Assembly (NCBI RefSeq): GCF_024189295.1
Contig: NZ_JAIZEN010000002.1
Location: forward strand, 62,001-126,000
Reading direction: 5' to 3'
Length of the DNA stretch: 64,000 nt
Source of the DNA: Halobacillus sp. A1
Lineage (GTDB): Bacteria > Bacillota > Bacilli > Bacillales > Halobacillaceae
The translations under genes and the position numbers were made by a program. The notes below the pieces were generated by a model. It was not told where the DNA came from. It searched no databases and worked only from the letters and a program-made list of their open reading frames with translations. Below are positions 36,833-46,835 of this stretch, piece by piece. The stretch's first letter is position 1; each line of letters opens with the position of its first letter.

Positions 36833-37546
36833 TTGAGCAGTTTGTTAGCTTCCATCTTATATTTCTTCAAAGAAGCTATATTCTTTGTATCATATGTAAA
36901 GAATCAGGCGTTTCCTAACCCCTTATCCAAAGAAGAAGAAGCTAAGCAGCTACAATTGATGAAGGAAGGGAACAGAGAAGCCCGGGATAAGCTGATTGAA
37001 CATAATTTAAGGCTTGTCGCTCACATCGTTAAAAAGTTTGAAAACACAAAAGAGGACTTTGAAGACCTGATATCTATCGGTACAATCGGTTTAATCAAAG
37101 GAATAGAAAGCTATTCCACGGGTAAAGGAACGAAGCTCGCCACTTATGCTGCACGTTGTATTGAAAATGAAATACTTATGCATTTGAGATCTACGAAAAA
37201 AATGAATAAAGACATCTCTTTGCAAGATCCCATCGGTCATGATAAAGAAGGTAATGAACTTAATCTGCTCGATATTTTGCAAGCAGATGTCGTTGATATT
37301 GTAGAAGAAATTCAACTTCATATGGAAATAGCACAAATTAGACAATATATTTCGGTACTTGATGAAAGAGAAAAAGAAGTAATCGTTTTCAGGTATGGTT
37401 TACATGATGAAGACGAAAAAACTCAGAGAGAAATTGCCAAAGAATTAGGCATTTCAAGAAGCTACGTATCGAGAATTGAAAAGAGAGCTTTAATGAAGAT
37501 ATTTCATGAATTTTATAAGCAGAGTAAATATGGAAATTCTCCTTGA
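36833..37546 (+). CDS. sigK: RNA polymerase sigma factor SigK, intact
   Basis: A 237-residue late mother-cell sigma factor. The hydrophobic N-terminus ([22 protein letters not shown]) is the pro-sequence that SpoIVFB removes. Sigma region 2 ([31 protein letters not shown]) and region 4 ([24 protein letters not shown]) are complete. The start is TTG at 36833 after GAGGAGGTG. The frame is continuous: no skin-type insertion splits it, unlike B. subtilis. It follows the mrp operon with its own promoter region. Confidence 0.96.
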   Translation: MSSLLASILYFFKEAIFFVSYVKNQAFPNPLSKEEEAKQLQLMKEGNREARDKLIEHNLRLVAHIVKKFENTKEDFEDLISIGTIGLIKGIESYSTGKGTKLATYAARCIENEILMHLRSTKKMNKDISLQDPIGHDKEGNELNLLDILQADVVDIVEEIQLHMEIAQIRQYISVLDEREKEVIVFRYGLHDEDEKTQREIAKELGISRSYVSRIEKRALMKIFHEFYKQSKYGNSP

Positions 37547-37744
37547 GTATAAACCCTGTTTAAGGATAAATTCTACTGAAGTTAATCCGGTCGTTATGAG
37601 TGTGCAATAAAAAGAACTAAAAAGAGGCTTACTAGCATTCAAGCGCACATCCATAAAGAGGGGCCAGCCCTGCCCAAGAAGATATATACAGAAGGCATAA
37701 CACCAATTTATCTTGTTTTAGAACTAATTTGAAATGGTTTAAAC
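37547..37744. other. Intergenic stretch with nothing recognised
   Basis: About 200 bases between sigK and the yrhC terminator. I see no ribosome site with an open frame, no strong hairpin and no terminator for sigK. Recorded so the gap is not mistaken for an oversight. Confidence 0.5.
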
Positions 37745-37782
37745 ATAAAAAATCCACTGTGTATATGAAACACAGTGGATTT
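37742..37782 (-). terminator. Terminator of yrhC
   Basis: A perfect 12-bp inverted repeat (37750-37761 with 37771-37782), 9-base loop, followed on the minus strand by TTTTTATG. It ends the greA-yrrS-mtnN-yrhC side. Confidence 0.9.
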
Positions 37783-37784
37783 GA

Positions 37785-38012
37785 CTATTCTTCCCTTAAT
37801 TTTTGCTGGAGCACCTTCAATTTTTTCACAAAATAGAAGGCGGTGGATAATAGCAAAGTGATGAGTACGAACAAATAATAGTATGAAGTTGAATGATACT
37901 CATATATGCTGATCAGCACCCCGATATATAAATAACCGCTCAGTATAATCAATGTCATGGTGAACCTTCTGTAGTCAGCTAATTTACCTTCCAATACCTT
38001 GTTAGCGTCCAT
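37785..38012 (-). CDS. yrhC: YrhC-family membrane protein
   Basis: A 75-residue protein with two membrane helices (about 18-38 and 44-63) and a basic C-terminus. The family match is by length, topology and its place next to mtnN, where B. subtilis has yrhC. AGGAGG sits seven bases before the ATG at 38012. Function unknown. Confidence 0.8.
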   Translation of the reverse strand: MDANKVLEGKLADYRRFTMTLIILSGYLYIGVLISIYEYHSTSYYYLFVLITLLLSTAFYFVKKLKVLQQKLREE

Positions 38013-38078
38013 CAAGCCACCTCCTATACTTGAATGATTGTAACATAAGTTAGAGGTGCCTTGAGATGGTAATTTCTA

Positions 38079-38771
38079 CTAGTCTATCGACTCTAGCATA
38101 GAGAAGATCATGGAAGCTGCATTGTCAGCAGCCTTAGGCAGAAATTGATCAAATGATATAGAAGATTCTTTCCCAGCAATATCAGAGAGAGCTCGAATGA
38201 CTACAAAGGGTGTTTCATACTTGTAACACACTTGGGCAATGGCTGCTGCTTCCATCTCTGCTGCTATCATCTCAGGAAATTTTCCTCGTACAAAACTTAC
38301 ACGTGATTCCTCCTGCATAAAGGAATCACCTGTTGCTATTATTCCTTTTTTAGCATTTGCATCTGTTTTTTTAACTGCTTCCATTGCTTTATTAATAAGT
38401 TCCCCATCGGCGGGGTACATCGCTGGCAAGCCAGGTACCTGGCCATATTCATACTTAAATGCAGTTACATCTACATCGTGATGCGTCACGAGAGTTGAAA
38501 TGACCAGGTCCCCAACTTCTAACTCTTTTGCAAAACCGCCAGCTGAGCCTGTATTGATCACTTTACCGATATCAAAACGTTCATGCAGAATTGTAGTAGC
38601 AATAGCCGCATTTACTTTACCTATTCCGGATTTTAATAAAACGACAGAATGTCCGGCCAATTCACCTTCAATAAAGGTGCTTTCAGCCACATGATGGACT
38701 TCCCTTATTTTCATTTTACTTTTCAGTAATTCTATTTCTTCATCCATTGCGCCGATAATACCTATTGCCAT
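38079..38771 (-). CDS. mtnN: 5'-methylthioadenosine/S-adenosylhomocysteine nucleosidase
   Basis: A 230-residue MTA/SAH nucleosidase that cleaves adenine from methylthioadenosine and S-adenosylhomocysteine, supporting methionine salvage and methyltransferase turnover. Motifs are IGIIGAMDEEIELL, INTGSAGGF, the substrate segment AEMEAAAIAQVCYKY, and the catalytic aspartate in VIRALSDIAGKES. AGGAG precedes the ATG. The yrhA-yrhB transsulfuration genes that follow mtnN in B. subtilis are absent here. Confidence 0.97.
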   Translation of the reverse strand: MAIGIIGAMDEEIELLKSKMKIREVHHVAESTFIEGELAGHSVVLLKSGIGKVNAAIATTILHERFDIGKVINTGSAGGFAKELEVGDLVISTLVTHHDVDVTAFKYEYGQVPGLPAMYPADGELINKAMEAVKKTDANAKKGIIATGDSFMQEESRVSFVRGKFPEMIAAEMEAAAIAQVCYKYETPFVVIRALSDIAGKESSISFDQFLPKAADNAASMIFSMLESID

Positions 38772-38790
38772 TAGTCTAACTCCTAACTTA

Positions 38791-39573
38791 TTAATAAGGA
38801 TTGTTATTTAATTCTTCTACTTGAAGTGGTTGATATCCTTCTCCGTCTTCCCAATCAATCAACACCCTCTGGACCTTTCCTTGCCCTCCATCTGAAATCG
38901 CTGCATGAACCTGTCCATTTCCTGCATTCTCTATTCTCCAAACCGTCATAGCTCCAACATCTACACCTGTAGCCTTACTTGCCGCCTGCAGGATTTCCTG
39001 CCAGTCTTGGGAGTTTGGATCATAAGTTGTTCTATGTTCTCCAGATATGTCTTGTTCGGTTTGTACAGGGCTCCAGTCCCCTGTGATTACTCTATCCACG
39101 TTTTCTTCAGAACTCTCTTCCACTTGACGATCATCATTTTCTTCGTCTTCGCTGGACTCCTCCTCCTCAGAAGATTCTTCTTCCGATTCCTCTTCTTCGG
39201 ATTCTTCATCCTCATTTTCTTCTGAAGATTCGTTTTCACTCTCTTCTGACTCTTCTTTTTCATCTTCTTCTGAAGAATCATTTTCGGAGTTTTCCTCATC
39301 TGAGTCTTCATTTTCCTCTTCTATTTCTCTCACTTCTAATTCTTCAGTTGGTTCTTCTGAGTCACCACTGCTATCATTCTGTTCTGCTGATTCAGACTGG
39401 GTTTCGGAATCTTGAGTCTCATCTGGCGCAACACCTCCGCCAGCTGTGAACAGGATTATATAAACGATTATTAATAAAGCCGCTGCACTAGCCAAAATCG
39501 TTGCTATTATTTTTGATCTCTTTCTTTTCGCAAAACGGCCTTCTCTGGAAAATCCAGAGTTATTTTTAGACAT
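38791..39573 (-). CDS. yrrS: YrrS-like membrane protein with acidic low-complexity linker
   Basis: A ~260-residue protein of the YrrS (DUF1510) type. A basic N-terminus (FAKRKRSK) and one membrane helix (about 21-43) are followed by a ~110-residue tract made almost wholly of Glu, Ser, Asp and Asn. A folded C-terminal domain (about 165-260, W/Y-rich, with GDWSPVQTEQ and TVWRIENAGNGQVHAAIS) follows. The ATG at 39573 has AAAGGAGG; an earlier in-frame ATG does not. It lies between greA and mtnN, as in B. subtilis. Role unknown, probably envelope-related. Confidence 0.87.
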   Translation of the reverse strand: MSKNNSGFSREGRFAKRKRSKIIATILASAAALLIIVYIILFTAGGGVAPDETQDSETQSESAEQNDSSGDSEEPTEELEVREIEEENEDSDEENSENDSSEEDEKEESEESENESSEENEDEESEEEESEEESSEEEESSEDEENDDRQVEESSEENVDRVITGDWSPVQTEQDISGEHRTTYDPNSQDWQEILQAASKATGVDVGAMTVWRIENAGNGQVHAAISDGGQGKVQRVLIDWEDGEGYQPLQVEELNNNPY

Positions 39574-39694
39574 TCCTTGTTCCTCCTTTACAAGCATATA
39601 AGACATACATTTTCTATAATTTACAAAACACAGGAAATAAAAGTTTCACAAAAAAATTCATTTCTACCTTACACGCTGATTGATAAGTATATAC

Positions 39695-39730
39695 AGCTAG
39701 ATAAAAAGGCAGGGAGTTTTTCCCTGCCTT
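39695..39730 (-). terminator. Terminator of greA
   Basis: A perfect 10-bp stem (39706-39715 with 39721-39730) with a 5-base loop, followed on the minus strand by TTTTTATC. It lies just after the greA stop. Confidence 0.9.
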
Positions 39731-39735
39731 CCCCA

Positions 39736-40215
39736 TTATAATGTAACCGTAACTATTTTCACGTTGATCTCGCCGCCAGGGGTTACAACAGTAACCTTAT
39801 CTCCTACTTCATGGCCGATCAGGCTCTGGGCCATCGGAGAATCATTAGAGATTTTTCCTTCAAAGGGGTCGGCTTCTGCACTGCCTACGATTGTATATGT
39901 CTCTTCATCTCCATCAGGCAATTCTTGGAAAGTGACTGATTTCCCCATAGATACGCGATCAGGATTATCGTTATCACTTTCAATAATCACTGCATTGCGA
40001 ATCATATTCTCAACCGTTTGAATTCTTGCCTCTACGAAGGCTTGCTCATCTTTAGCCGCATCGTATTCCGAGTTCTCGGATAAGTCACCAAAACCTCTAG
40101 CAATCTTAATTCGTTCTACTACTTCTTTTCTACGTTCGTTTTTTAAATATTCAAGTTCTTCCTCAAGTTTTCGTTTTCCCTCGTCGGTCATGTAAAAATT
40201 CTTTTCTTCTGCCAT
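39736..40215 (-). CDS. greA: Transcription elongation factor GreA
   Basis: A ~159-residue GreA that rescues backtracked RNA polymerase by stimulating transcript cleavage. The N-terminal coiled coil carries [20 protein letters not shown], with the acidic tip residues. The C-terminal FKBP-like domain has [25 protein letters not shown] is spaced 9 bases from the ATG at 40215, better than the ATG two codons earlier. It lies downstream of udk with a 150-base gap. Confidence 0.97.
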   Translation of the reverse strand: MAEEKNFYMTDEGKRKLEEELEYLKNERRKEVVERIKIARGFGDLSENSEYDAAKDEQAFVEARIQTVENMIRNAVIIESDNDNPDRVSMGKSVTFQELPDGDEETYTIVGSAEADPFEGKISNDSPMAQSLIGHEVGDKVTVVTPGGEINVKIVTVTL

Positions 40216-40363
40216 ATTCATACACTCCTTATATCCGCCAATAATAAACGATTAAAATTCTTACTACTAAGAAGATCCTACTCCATTTTATTAATATAAT
40301 GTATACCGGAGTGAGGTTTCCTAGAACTTCTATCAAAAACTATGCCAGATTTGTTTAAACTTT

Positions 40364-41017
40364 TCAACTATTTTCTCTGCTTACGAGCTGACCTTTTTCG
40401 CGGAGAACTGTCTGAATTTTCGTCGCCATTAAGTCGATGGCCACGTGGTTCTGCCCGCCTTCTGGAATAATTATATCTGAATAACGTTTCGTCGGTTCAA
40501 CAAACTGGAGGTGCATAGGTCTAACAACATTAATATACTGTTCTATGACTGAATCCAAAGTTCGGCCCCGCTCATTTATATCTCTCATCAATCGGCGAAT
40601 GATCCGCACATCTGCATCCGTATCTACAAAAACCTTGATATCCATAAGGTCACGAAGTCTTTCATCTTCTAAAACGAGAATTCCCTCAATAATAATGACT
40701 TCTTTCGGCTCTACTGTAATTGTTTCATCCGATCTGGTATGAATTTTATAATCATACACTGGTTTTTCGATCGACCGCTCTGCAATCAGCTCTTTTAAAT
40801 GCTCAATAAGTAAATCGTTATCAAAAGCGAGTGGGTGATCATAATTGGTTTTCAGTCTCTCTTCCATAGGCAGATGACTCTGATCTTTATAATAATAGTC
40901 TTGTTCCACCATCAAAATCGATTTATCCGCAAAACGTTGAATAATAGATCGGGTTACACTCGTTTTCCCCGATCCGGTCCCCCCCGCTACTCCAATTACT
41001 ACAGGTTTATCAGTCAT
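40364..41017 (-). CDS. udk: Uridine kinase
   Basis: A ~217-residue uridine/cytidine kinase of pyrimidine salvage. The Walker [18 protein letters not shown], the substrate segment [12 protein letters not shown], and [21 protein letters not shown] are all present. AAAGGAG precedes the ATG at 41017. It follows trmR directly. In B. subtilis two U32 peptidase genes (yrrN, yrrO) lie between these genes; here they are missing. Confidence 0.96.
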   Translation of the reverse strand: MTDKPVVIGVAGGTGSGKTSVTRSIIQRFADKSILMVEQDYYYKDQSHLPMEERLKTNYDHPLAFDNDLLIEHLKELIAERSIEKPVYDYKIHTRSDETITVEPKEVIIIEGILVLEDERLRDLMDIKVFVDTDADVRIIRRLMRDINERGRTLDSVIEQYINVVRPMHLQFVEPTKRYSDIIIPEGGQNHVAIDLMATKIQTVLREKGQLVSRENS

Positions 41018-41053
41018 TCGTTCTGGTTCTCCTTTCACCAATTCCAAATTTAT

Positions 41054-41686
41054 CTATGATTTTCTAGTTGTAATAGCTACTCCATCGCCTATGGGTACAA
41101 TCGTTGTATTGTAATCTGGATGCTCATTGAGCAGCTGATTAAATTTGATGATTTTAGAAACCATTTTCTCAAGCCTCTCAGGCGCCTTGGAAGGATCTGC
41201 TACATACCCCTTAAACAATACATTATCTGAAACGATGATTCCATGTTCTGACACTAAAGGAGAATATAAACGAAAGAAATCTTCATATTTCCCTTTAGCT
41301 GCGTCTATAAATAGAAAGTCGAACGGCCCATATGCTTCTATTTGTTCTTTTATATGAAGAGCATCTCCAGCTAATAAATGGATCTGTTGTTCTTTACCGA
41401 AGAACCTGATGTTTTGCTTGGCTTCTTCGTACCTTTTCTCATCTCTTTCAACCGTAACTATTTGACTTTCAGGTAAAGCTTCCACCATTCTTAAAGCAGA
41501 ATAACCAATCGCTGCCCCTATTTCAAGAATGTTGTTTGGTCTGTGGACTCTCAACAACTGCATGAGAAATTCAATACCTAAAGGTTCCATGATCGGCACA
41601 TTATGCTCCTTTGCATACTTTTCCAGTTCCCTCACGTCGTTCGAGGCCGGATGAAGTAAACTATGCAGATATTCTTCCTGCTTCAT
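41054..41686 (-). CDS. trmR: tRNA 5-hydroxyuridine methyltransferase TrmR
   Basis: A ~210-residue class I methyltransferase of the YrrM/TrmR family. The B. subtilis member methylates 5-hydroxyuridine-34 in tRNA to 5-methoxyuridine. The SAM loop is ILEIGAAIGYSALRM, the metal/substrate acid is in FDFLFIDAAKGKYEDFF, and SDNVLFKGYVAD follows. The ATG at 41686 follows AAAGGGG. The missing neighbours yrrN/yrrO make the hydroxylated precursor here depend on a gene elsewhere. Confidence 0.88.
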   Translation of the reverse strand: MKQEEYLHSLLHPASNDVRELEKYAKEHNVPIMEPLGIEFLMQLLRVHRPNNILEIGAAIGYSALRMVEALPESQIVTVERDEKRYEEAKQNIRFFGKEQQIHLLAGDALHIKEQIEAYGPFDFLFIDAAKGKYEDFFRLYSPLVSEHGIIVSDNVLFKGYVADPSKAPERLEKMVSKIIKFNQLLNEHPDYNTTIVPIGDGVAITTRKS

Positions 41687-41742
41687 GATGGAATCCCCTT
41701 TCATCTATAGAACTTCTCTTTTACAACCCTATTATTTTAACA

Positions 41743-41782
41743 TAAAAAAAACAAGGAATGCGAGATATATTACGCATTCCTT
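41743..41782 (-). terminator. Terminator of mltG
   Basis: A 10-bp perfect stem (41753-41762 with 41773-41782), 10-base loop, followed on the minus strand by a T8 run. Confidence 0.9.
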
Positions 41783-41787
41783 ATAAA

Positions 41788-42933
41788 TCATTCATCTTCG
41801 GGTATATAATTATGACCCTCGTCACTAGAAATATGCTCTTCTTTTAACTCATTATGTTCCTCTAAAGTCTCAGAATAGAAAATTTCACCTTCACTGTTCG
41901 CTAAGAAATAAAGGTAATCTGACTCTACCGGATTAAAAACAGCCTGAAGTGAATTGATGTTGAAGCTTGAAATAGGACCTACGGGCAGCCCTTTATTCTG
42001 GTAAGTATTGTACGGTGATTCTACTTCCAGATCCTCATATAACACACGGTCTTTATGCTCGCCTAATGCATAGAGAACAGTGGGATCCGTTTGCAACATC
42101 ATATCTTCGTTCAACCTGTTATAAAAGACCCCTGCGATTTCTCTGCGGCTCTCTTCATTGGGGGCTTCGTTTTCTACAAGCGAAGCCATCGTGATTACTT
42201 CATGGATACTCATATCGGAGTCCTCGATTTCATCACCGTATTCCATAACTTCTCCCTCTGTCCGTGAAACCATTACCTCGACTATTTCTTCTATTGTTGG
42301 GTCTTCCACATCATAATCATACGTTCCCGCAAATAAATAACCTTCTAGGGGATAACGGATGTCTTCTTGTAAAATATCATCCGTAAGAAGTGATGGGTGA
42401 TCTTCTATCAATTCATTTAAGTAATCTTCATCATTTACTTTATTCAGAAACTCTTCCTCTGTAAATTCAAGCTTTTCACTGTAGATTTCTGCTATTTGCT
42501 CCATATTACGCCCTTCAGGAATAGTAATTCTAACGGCCGCACCTTTTGTCTTCCCGGTTTGAAGCGATTCGATGACCTCATCCAATGTCATTGAAGCAGA
42601 AAAACTGTAACTCCCTGCTTGAAAGCCTGTTTCATTATTAAATTTTGTGTATAACCTGAAGATGATCGCACTTTTTATTACATCTTCATTCTCAAGGATA
42701 GCAGCTATTTCAGACGTAGAGGACCCTAGTGGGATATCCACATCGACATTTGACTCGTCATTTGGGTCTACGGGTTCTATGGATGATTTAATATATAGAT
42801 ATCCTGCGATTAAAGAAACAATCAATCCAATACCTATGGCGGCTAATACGATCATAACGATCTTTCTCACCGTTCCCGCTTCTTTGCGGCGATTCTTCAA
42901 CCGCTCTTTATGTCCTTTTTTATAACCTGACAA
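41788..42933 (-). CDS. mltG: Endolytic murein transglycosylase MltG
   Basis: A ~381-residue YceG-like lytic transglycosylase, which cuts glycan strands near the membrane and sets their length. A basic N-terminus and one membrane helix (about 26-47) precede a LysM-like region with IPEGRNMEQIAEIYSEKL. The catalytic glutamate is in MASLVENEAPNEESRREIAGVFYNRL (key residue E of VENEA). The start is probably TTG at 42933, seven bases after AAGGAGG; the upstream GTG overlaps that site. Confidence 0.94.
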   Translation of the reverse strand: MSGYKKGHKERLKNRRKEAGTVRKIVMIVLAAIGIGLIVSLIAGYLYIKSSIEPVDPNDESNVDVDIPLGSSTSEIAAILENEDVIKSAIIFRLYTKFNNETGFQAGSYSFSASMTLDEVIESLQTGKTKGAAVRITIPEGRNMEQIAEIYSEKLEFTEEEFLNKVNDEDYLNELIEDHPSLLTDDILQEDIRYPLEGYLFAGTYDYDVEDPTIEEIVEVMVSRTEGEVMEYGDEIEDSDMSIHEVITMASLVENEAPNEESRREIAGVFYNRLNEDMMLQTDPTVLYALGEHKDRVLYEDLEVESPYNTYQNKGLPVGPISSFNINSLQAVFNPVESDYLYFLANSEGEIFYSETLEEHNELKEEHISSDEGHNYIPEDE

Positions 42934-43063
42934 AAGTACTCCTCCTTCCACCCGCTACATTATACTACAAATTACCTGGCTATTTCTACGCCATTAGACA
43001 TTTGCCCTCATATCTTCCGCCATTAACCAGTGACGATATCCCAGTTTTTGTTGTTAAAAAACC

Positions 43064-43096
43064 ATAAAAAAACTTGCAGGCGGGTGCCTGCAAGTT
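43064..43096 (-). terminator. Terminator of the alaS-yrzB operon
   Basis: AACTTGCAGGC (43071-43081) pairs with its complement (43086-43096) over a GGGT loop, then a T7 run on the minus strand. Confidence 0.93.
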
Positions 43097-43105
43097 CAAT
43101 CCCTC

Positions 43106-43390
43106 TTACGTGAGATCTTCTTCCGTTAACGTATTCAACATTTCTTCAACCATTTCCCATTCTTCGTCAGAGTCTATCTGATATAAAGCTAGGTCATCTT
43201 CTTCATTGCCTTTTTCTTCATACCTAAAGGCAAAGACTTCTACCTCATCGCCCTCTTTTTGTTCAGCAGGTACGACTGCAATATATGATTGTTCTGTCTG
43301 TTCCACATCGAACGTAAATAATACCTCGAATAAATGCTCTTCCCCGTTTTCATCAGGGATGATAATTCGTTCTTCTTTCTCTAATGCCAT
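43106..43390 (-). CDS. yrzB: DUF1292 protein YrzB
   Basis: A ~94-residue acidic, beta-rich DUF1292 protein with the core VEVFAFRYEEKGNEEDDLALYQIDSDEEWEMVEEM (key pattern: FRYEE...L.I..DEEW..V). The ATG at 43390 follows AAAGGAGG; the longer frame upstream overlaps ruvX and lacks a site. It is the last gene after yrzL-ruvX, the conserved order downstream of alaS. Function unknown. Confidence 0.92.
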   Translation of the reverse strand: MALEKEERIIIPDENGEEHLFEVLFTFDVEQTEQSYIAVVPAEQKEGDEVEVFAFRYEEKGNEEDDLALYQIDSDEEWEMVEEMLNTLTEEDLT

Positions 43391-43403
43391 GATGTTGCCT
43401 CCT

Positions 43404-43820
43404 TTATTGTTTAGAATCCAAATAACTTTGTAAAATGATGACCGCAGCCATTTTATCAATGACCTTTTTTCTTTTTTGACGACTTACATCAGCATCCAGT
43501 AATACTCGTTCCGCCGCCATGGTCGTCAAGCGCTCATCCCAATATTGGACGTTTAGTTTGAATTCCTTTTCTAGCCACTTTCCAAACCTGTAACTTGCTT
43601 CTCCACGTGGACCAATCGTTCCATTCATATTCTTAGGTAACCCGATGACTGCTTCACTCACATCGTGTTCAGAAATCATCTCACGAAGCGGTCCTTTCGC
43701 TGTCGTATAATTATTTTCGTCCCAATGAAGTGTCGTGAGACCTTGAGCTGTCCACCCCAGTGCGTCAGAAATGGCAACTCCGATAGTTTTTTCTCCTACA
43801 TCTAAACCTATTTTTTTCAT
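43404..43820 (-). CDS. ruvX: Holliday-junction resolvase-like RuvX (YqgF family)
   Basis: A 138-residue RNase H-fold protein, with the first catalytic aspartate in [17 protein letters not shown], the glutamate region [13 protein letters not shown], and [15 protein letters not shown] late. Relatives process pre-16S rRNA 5' ends (YqgF), and some cut Holliday junctions. Its ATG shares a base with the yrzL stop (TAATG), so the two are coupled. Confidence 0.95.
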   Translation of the reverse strand: MKKIGLDVGEKTIGVAISDALGWTAQGLTTLHWDENNYTTAKGPLREMISEHDVSEAVIGLPKNMNGTIGPRGEASYRFGKWLEKEFKLNVQYWDERLTTMAAERVLLDADVSRQKRKKVIDKMAAVIILQSYLDSKQ

Positions 43821-44089
43821 TAAACGTCCTCTTTATTGTTTTCCAAATAGTACTTAACTAATTCCTCAATCAGCTCGTCCCGTTCCATTTTACGGATTAA
43901 ATTTCTGGCATCATTATGGCGAGGAATGTAAGCAGGATCCCCTGATAGTAAATATCCGACAATTTGATTGATAGGGTTATACCCTTTCTCTTGGAGGGAG
44001 TTATGAACCGAGAGCAAGAGGGTTCTGACATCCTCGTCAAACGGTTCTTCCGAAAAGTTGAAGCGCATCGTTTTATCCATCGAACTCAT
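43820..44089 (-). CDS. yrzL: IreB-family regulatory protein YrzL
   Basis: An 89-residue DUF965/IreB protein, [13 protein letters not shown]...[31 protein letters not shown]. In Enterococcus IreB is a Ser/Thr-kinase substrate that affects cephalosporin resistance; in bacilli the role is unknown. GAGGTGA precedes the ATG. It lies between alaS and ruvX, which is the universal Firmicute order. Confidence 0.94.
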   Translation of the reverse strand: MSSMDKTMRFNFSEEPFDEDVRTLLLSVHNSLQEKGYNPINQIVGYLLSGDPAYIPRHNDARNLIRKMERDELIEELVKYYLENNKEDV

Positions 44090-44154
44090 TATTTGTCACC
44101 TCGCACATTGTTAGTCTTTGTTCCATTATATACTTATTTTCGAGTTTGTAAAAA

Positions 44155-46791
44155 TCAACCCGTCTTTCTAGCGTAATCTTTTGCGAAATTCAAAGCCTCA
44201 GATATTTTCGAAGAATCTTTACCACCTGCTTGAGCCATATCAGGTCGGCCTCCACCGCCTCCACCGCATATGGCAGCCGCCTGTTTAATCAAGTTCCCTG
44301 CATGGTACCCTTCATCGATTAAATCTTTAGAAACACCCGCAATCAATTGAACTTTATCCCCGTTTGTAGTTGCCAGCAGGACAATGGCCGAACCGATTTG
44401 CTGCTTCAAGTCATCCATCATGGTCCGTAGGGCATTACTGTCCTTGACGTCGACTTGCTTTGCCAGTACATGAACACCATCGATATCCTCTACTTCATCT
44501 AAAATGGAGGAAGCCTCCAAGTTAGATAATTTGGTTGATAATGACTCGTTTTCGCGCTGTAATTCTTTTAATTCCTGATGAAGGACTTGCACACGCTCTG
44601 GCACTTGATCAGGTTTAGTTTTCAGCAATTGAGCCGATTCTTTTAGGATCATTTCTTTATTGGTCATCAACTCGTAAGCGCCTCTTGCAGTAACAGCTTC
44701 CATTCTTCTCGTACCAGCACCAATACCTGTCTCGGTTATAATTTTGAACATTCCGATTTCAGCAGTATTTCCTACGTGACAACCTCCGCATAATTCCATA
44801 CTGTAATCTCCGACTTCAACAACCCGAACTTCAGAGCCGTATTTTTCACCGAAAAGAGCCATAGCTCCTTTCTCCTTTGCCTGCTCGAGAGAATGATACT
44901 CTATGCTGACAGGAATCGAATTCCATATCTTTTCATTGACGATTTTTTCAATTTGTTCAAATTCTGCTTCAGTCACCGATCCGAAGTGAGAGAAATCGAA
45001 ACGCAGCCGATCAGGAGAAACCATAGATCCAGCTTGATTGACATGATCACCAAGAACATCTTTAAGAGCCTGATGCAGCAAGTGAGTAGCCGTATGATTT
45101 TTAACGATATACGATCTCGTCTCTTTGTTTACTTCCGCAACGACTTTATCACCTTTTTGTATCGTACCCTTAGTTACGACCGCTTCATGCATATGCTGTC
45201 CATTCGGTGCTTTTTGGACATTGCTCACATTTAAAACAGCTTCATTGCTTTTCACTAATCCTTTATCAGCGATTTGTCCTCCGCTTTCCGCATAAAAAGG
45301 AGTGCGGTCGAGGAAGAAATACACAGTATCTCCTTCATTCGCTTCTTCTGCAAATTGATTTCCTTTAATCAATTCGACGATTTCACCATCAGCCTTCAAT
45401 TGGTCGTACCCTACAAATTCACTGGCAACTTGAACGTCCCCGAGTACACCATCTTGGATTTGCATACTGTCAGATTTCTGGCGGGCACTTCTTGCACGTT
45501 CTCTTTGCTTTTTCATTTCCTGCTGGAACCCTTCCTCATCAATAGAGAAGCCAGCTTCAGAAACATATTCTTCTGTCAGTTCTTTTGGAAAACCAAATGT
45601 ATCATACAATCTGAACACTTCTACCCCAGGAAATACATTGCTGCCTTTTTCTGATTCCTGATTCATGATCTTATTAAGGATGGATAGCCCGTCATTCAAT
45701 GTTTCATGGAAACGTTCTTCTTCCGTTTTGATTACGTTTTGAATAAAGTCTTGTTTTTTACTGACTTCAGGATAGAAATCATTCATGATCTCAGCGACTA
45801 CTGGCACTAGTTTATACATGAATGGTTCGTCTATACCTATTTGCTTGGCAAAACGCACTGCACGGCGCAGGAGGCGTCTTAGAACGTATCCTCGACCTTC
45901 GTTAGAAGGAAGGGCTCCATCACTTACAGCAAAGCTTACTGTACGCATATGATCCGCAATAACTTTAAAAGCAGCATCCTGGTCGACTGTATCGCCGTAA
46001 GTGCGCCCTGATATCTTTTCTGTCGATTTGATGATCGGTAAAAACAAATCTGTTTCAAAATTAGTAGGTGTATCTTGAATGACACACACCATCCGCTCCA
46101 AACCCATTCCTGTATCAATGTTCTTCTTAGGAAGCGGCGTATACGTATCATCAGGATTGTGATTGAACTGGGAGAACACAAGATTCCAGATTTCTAAATA
46201 GCGTTCATTTTCTCCACCTGGATATAGCTCCGGGTCAGAAGAATCCGCTCCATACTTAGCTCCGCGATCATAGAAGATTTCCGTATTCGGACCGCTTGGG
46301 CCTTCTCCGATATCCCAGAAATTCTCTTCCAAGCGTATGATCCGCTCTTCATTCACACCGATTTTATCCCGCCAAATTTCATAAGCTTCATCATCTTCGG
46401 GATGCACGGTTACTGATAATTTCTCAGGATCGAATCCAATCCAATCCTTGCTCGTAAGAAACTCCCATCCCCAGGCGATCGCTTCTTCTTTAAAATAGTC
46501 GCCAATGGAAAAGTTACCCAGCATTTCAAAAAATGTATGGTGACGCGCAGTGAACCCAACATTTTCTATATCGTTCGTACGGATAGATTTTTGAGCGTTT
46601 ACAATTCTCGGGTTATCCGGAACCACGCGTCCATCAAAATATTTTTTCAGTGTAGCCACTCCACTGTTGATCCATAAAAGGGAAGGATCTTCATGGGGAA
46701 CAAGCGATGCGCTCGGCTCCACTGTATGACTTTTTTCTGTAAAGAAATTTAAAAACATTTGTCGGACCTCTGCTGAAGTTAATGATTTCAT
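44155..46791 (-). CDS. alaS: Alanyl-tRNA synthetase
   Basis: An 878-residue class II AlaRS with aminoacylation domain ([37 protein letters not shown]), editing domain with zinc ligands in [13 protein letters not shown] and [13 protein letters not shown], and C-Ala domain ([20 protein letters not shown]). AGGAGG precedes the ATG. A T-box leader upstream (about 46836-47090) should raise its expression when uncharged tRNA-Ala accumulates. It heads the operon alaS-yrzL-ruvX-yrzB. Confidence 0.98.
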   Translation of the reverse strand: MKSLTSAEVRQMFLNFFTEKSHTVEPSASLVPHEDPSLLWINSGVATLKKYFDGRVVPDNPRIVNAQKSIRTNDIENVGFTARHHTFFEMLGNFSIGDYFKEEAIAWGWEFLTSKDWIGFDPEKLSVTVHPEDDEAYEIWRDKIGVNEERIIRLEENFWDIGEGPSGPNTEIFYDRGAKYGADSSDPELYPGGENERYLEIWNLVFSQFNHNPDDTYTPLPKKNIDTGMGLERMVCVIQDTPTNFETDLFLPIIKSTEKISGRTYGDTVDQDAAFKVIADHMRTVSFAVSDGALPSNEGRGYVLRRLLRRAVRFAKQIGIDEPFMYKLVPVVAEIMNDFYPEVSKKQDFIQNVIKTEEERFHETLNDGLSILNKIMNQESEKGSNVFPGVEVFRLYDTFGFPKELTEEYVSEAGFSIDEEGFQQEMKKQRERARSARQKSDSMQIQDGVLGDVQVASEFVGYDQLKADGEIVELIKGNQFAEEANEGDTVYFFLDRTPFYAESGGQIADKGLVKSNEAVLNVSNVQKAPNGQHMHEAVVTKGTIQKGDKVVAEVNKETRSYIVKNHTATHLLHQALKDVLGDHVNQAGSMVSPDRLRFDFSHFGSVTEAEFEQIEKIVNEKIWNSIPVSIEYHSLEQAKEKGAMALFGEKYGSEVRVVEVGDYSMELCGGCHVGNTAEIGMFKIITETGIGAGTRRMEAVTARGAYELMTNKEMILKESAQLLKTKPDQVPERVQVLHQELKELQRENESLSTKLSNLEASSILDEVEDIDGVHVLAKQVDVKDSNALRTMMDDLKQQIGSAIVLLATTNGDKVQLIAGVSKDLIDEGYHAGNLIKQAAAICGGGGGGRPDMAQAGGKDSSKISEALNFAKDYARKTG

Positions 46792-46835
46792 GCTACGTGC
46801 CTCCTGTTAATTTCATGTATTTCGCTATATGAACA

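Noticed and set aside
36833-37546. skin-like interruption of sigK
   Set aside because: The gene is a continuous frame with complete regions 2 and 4.
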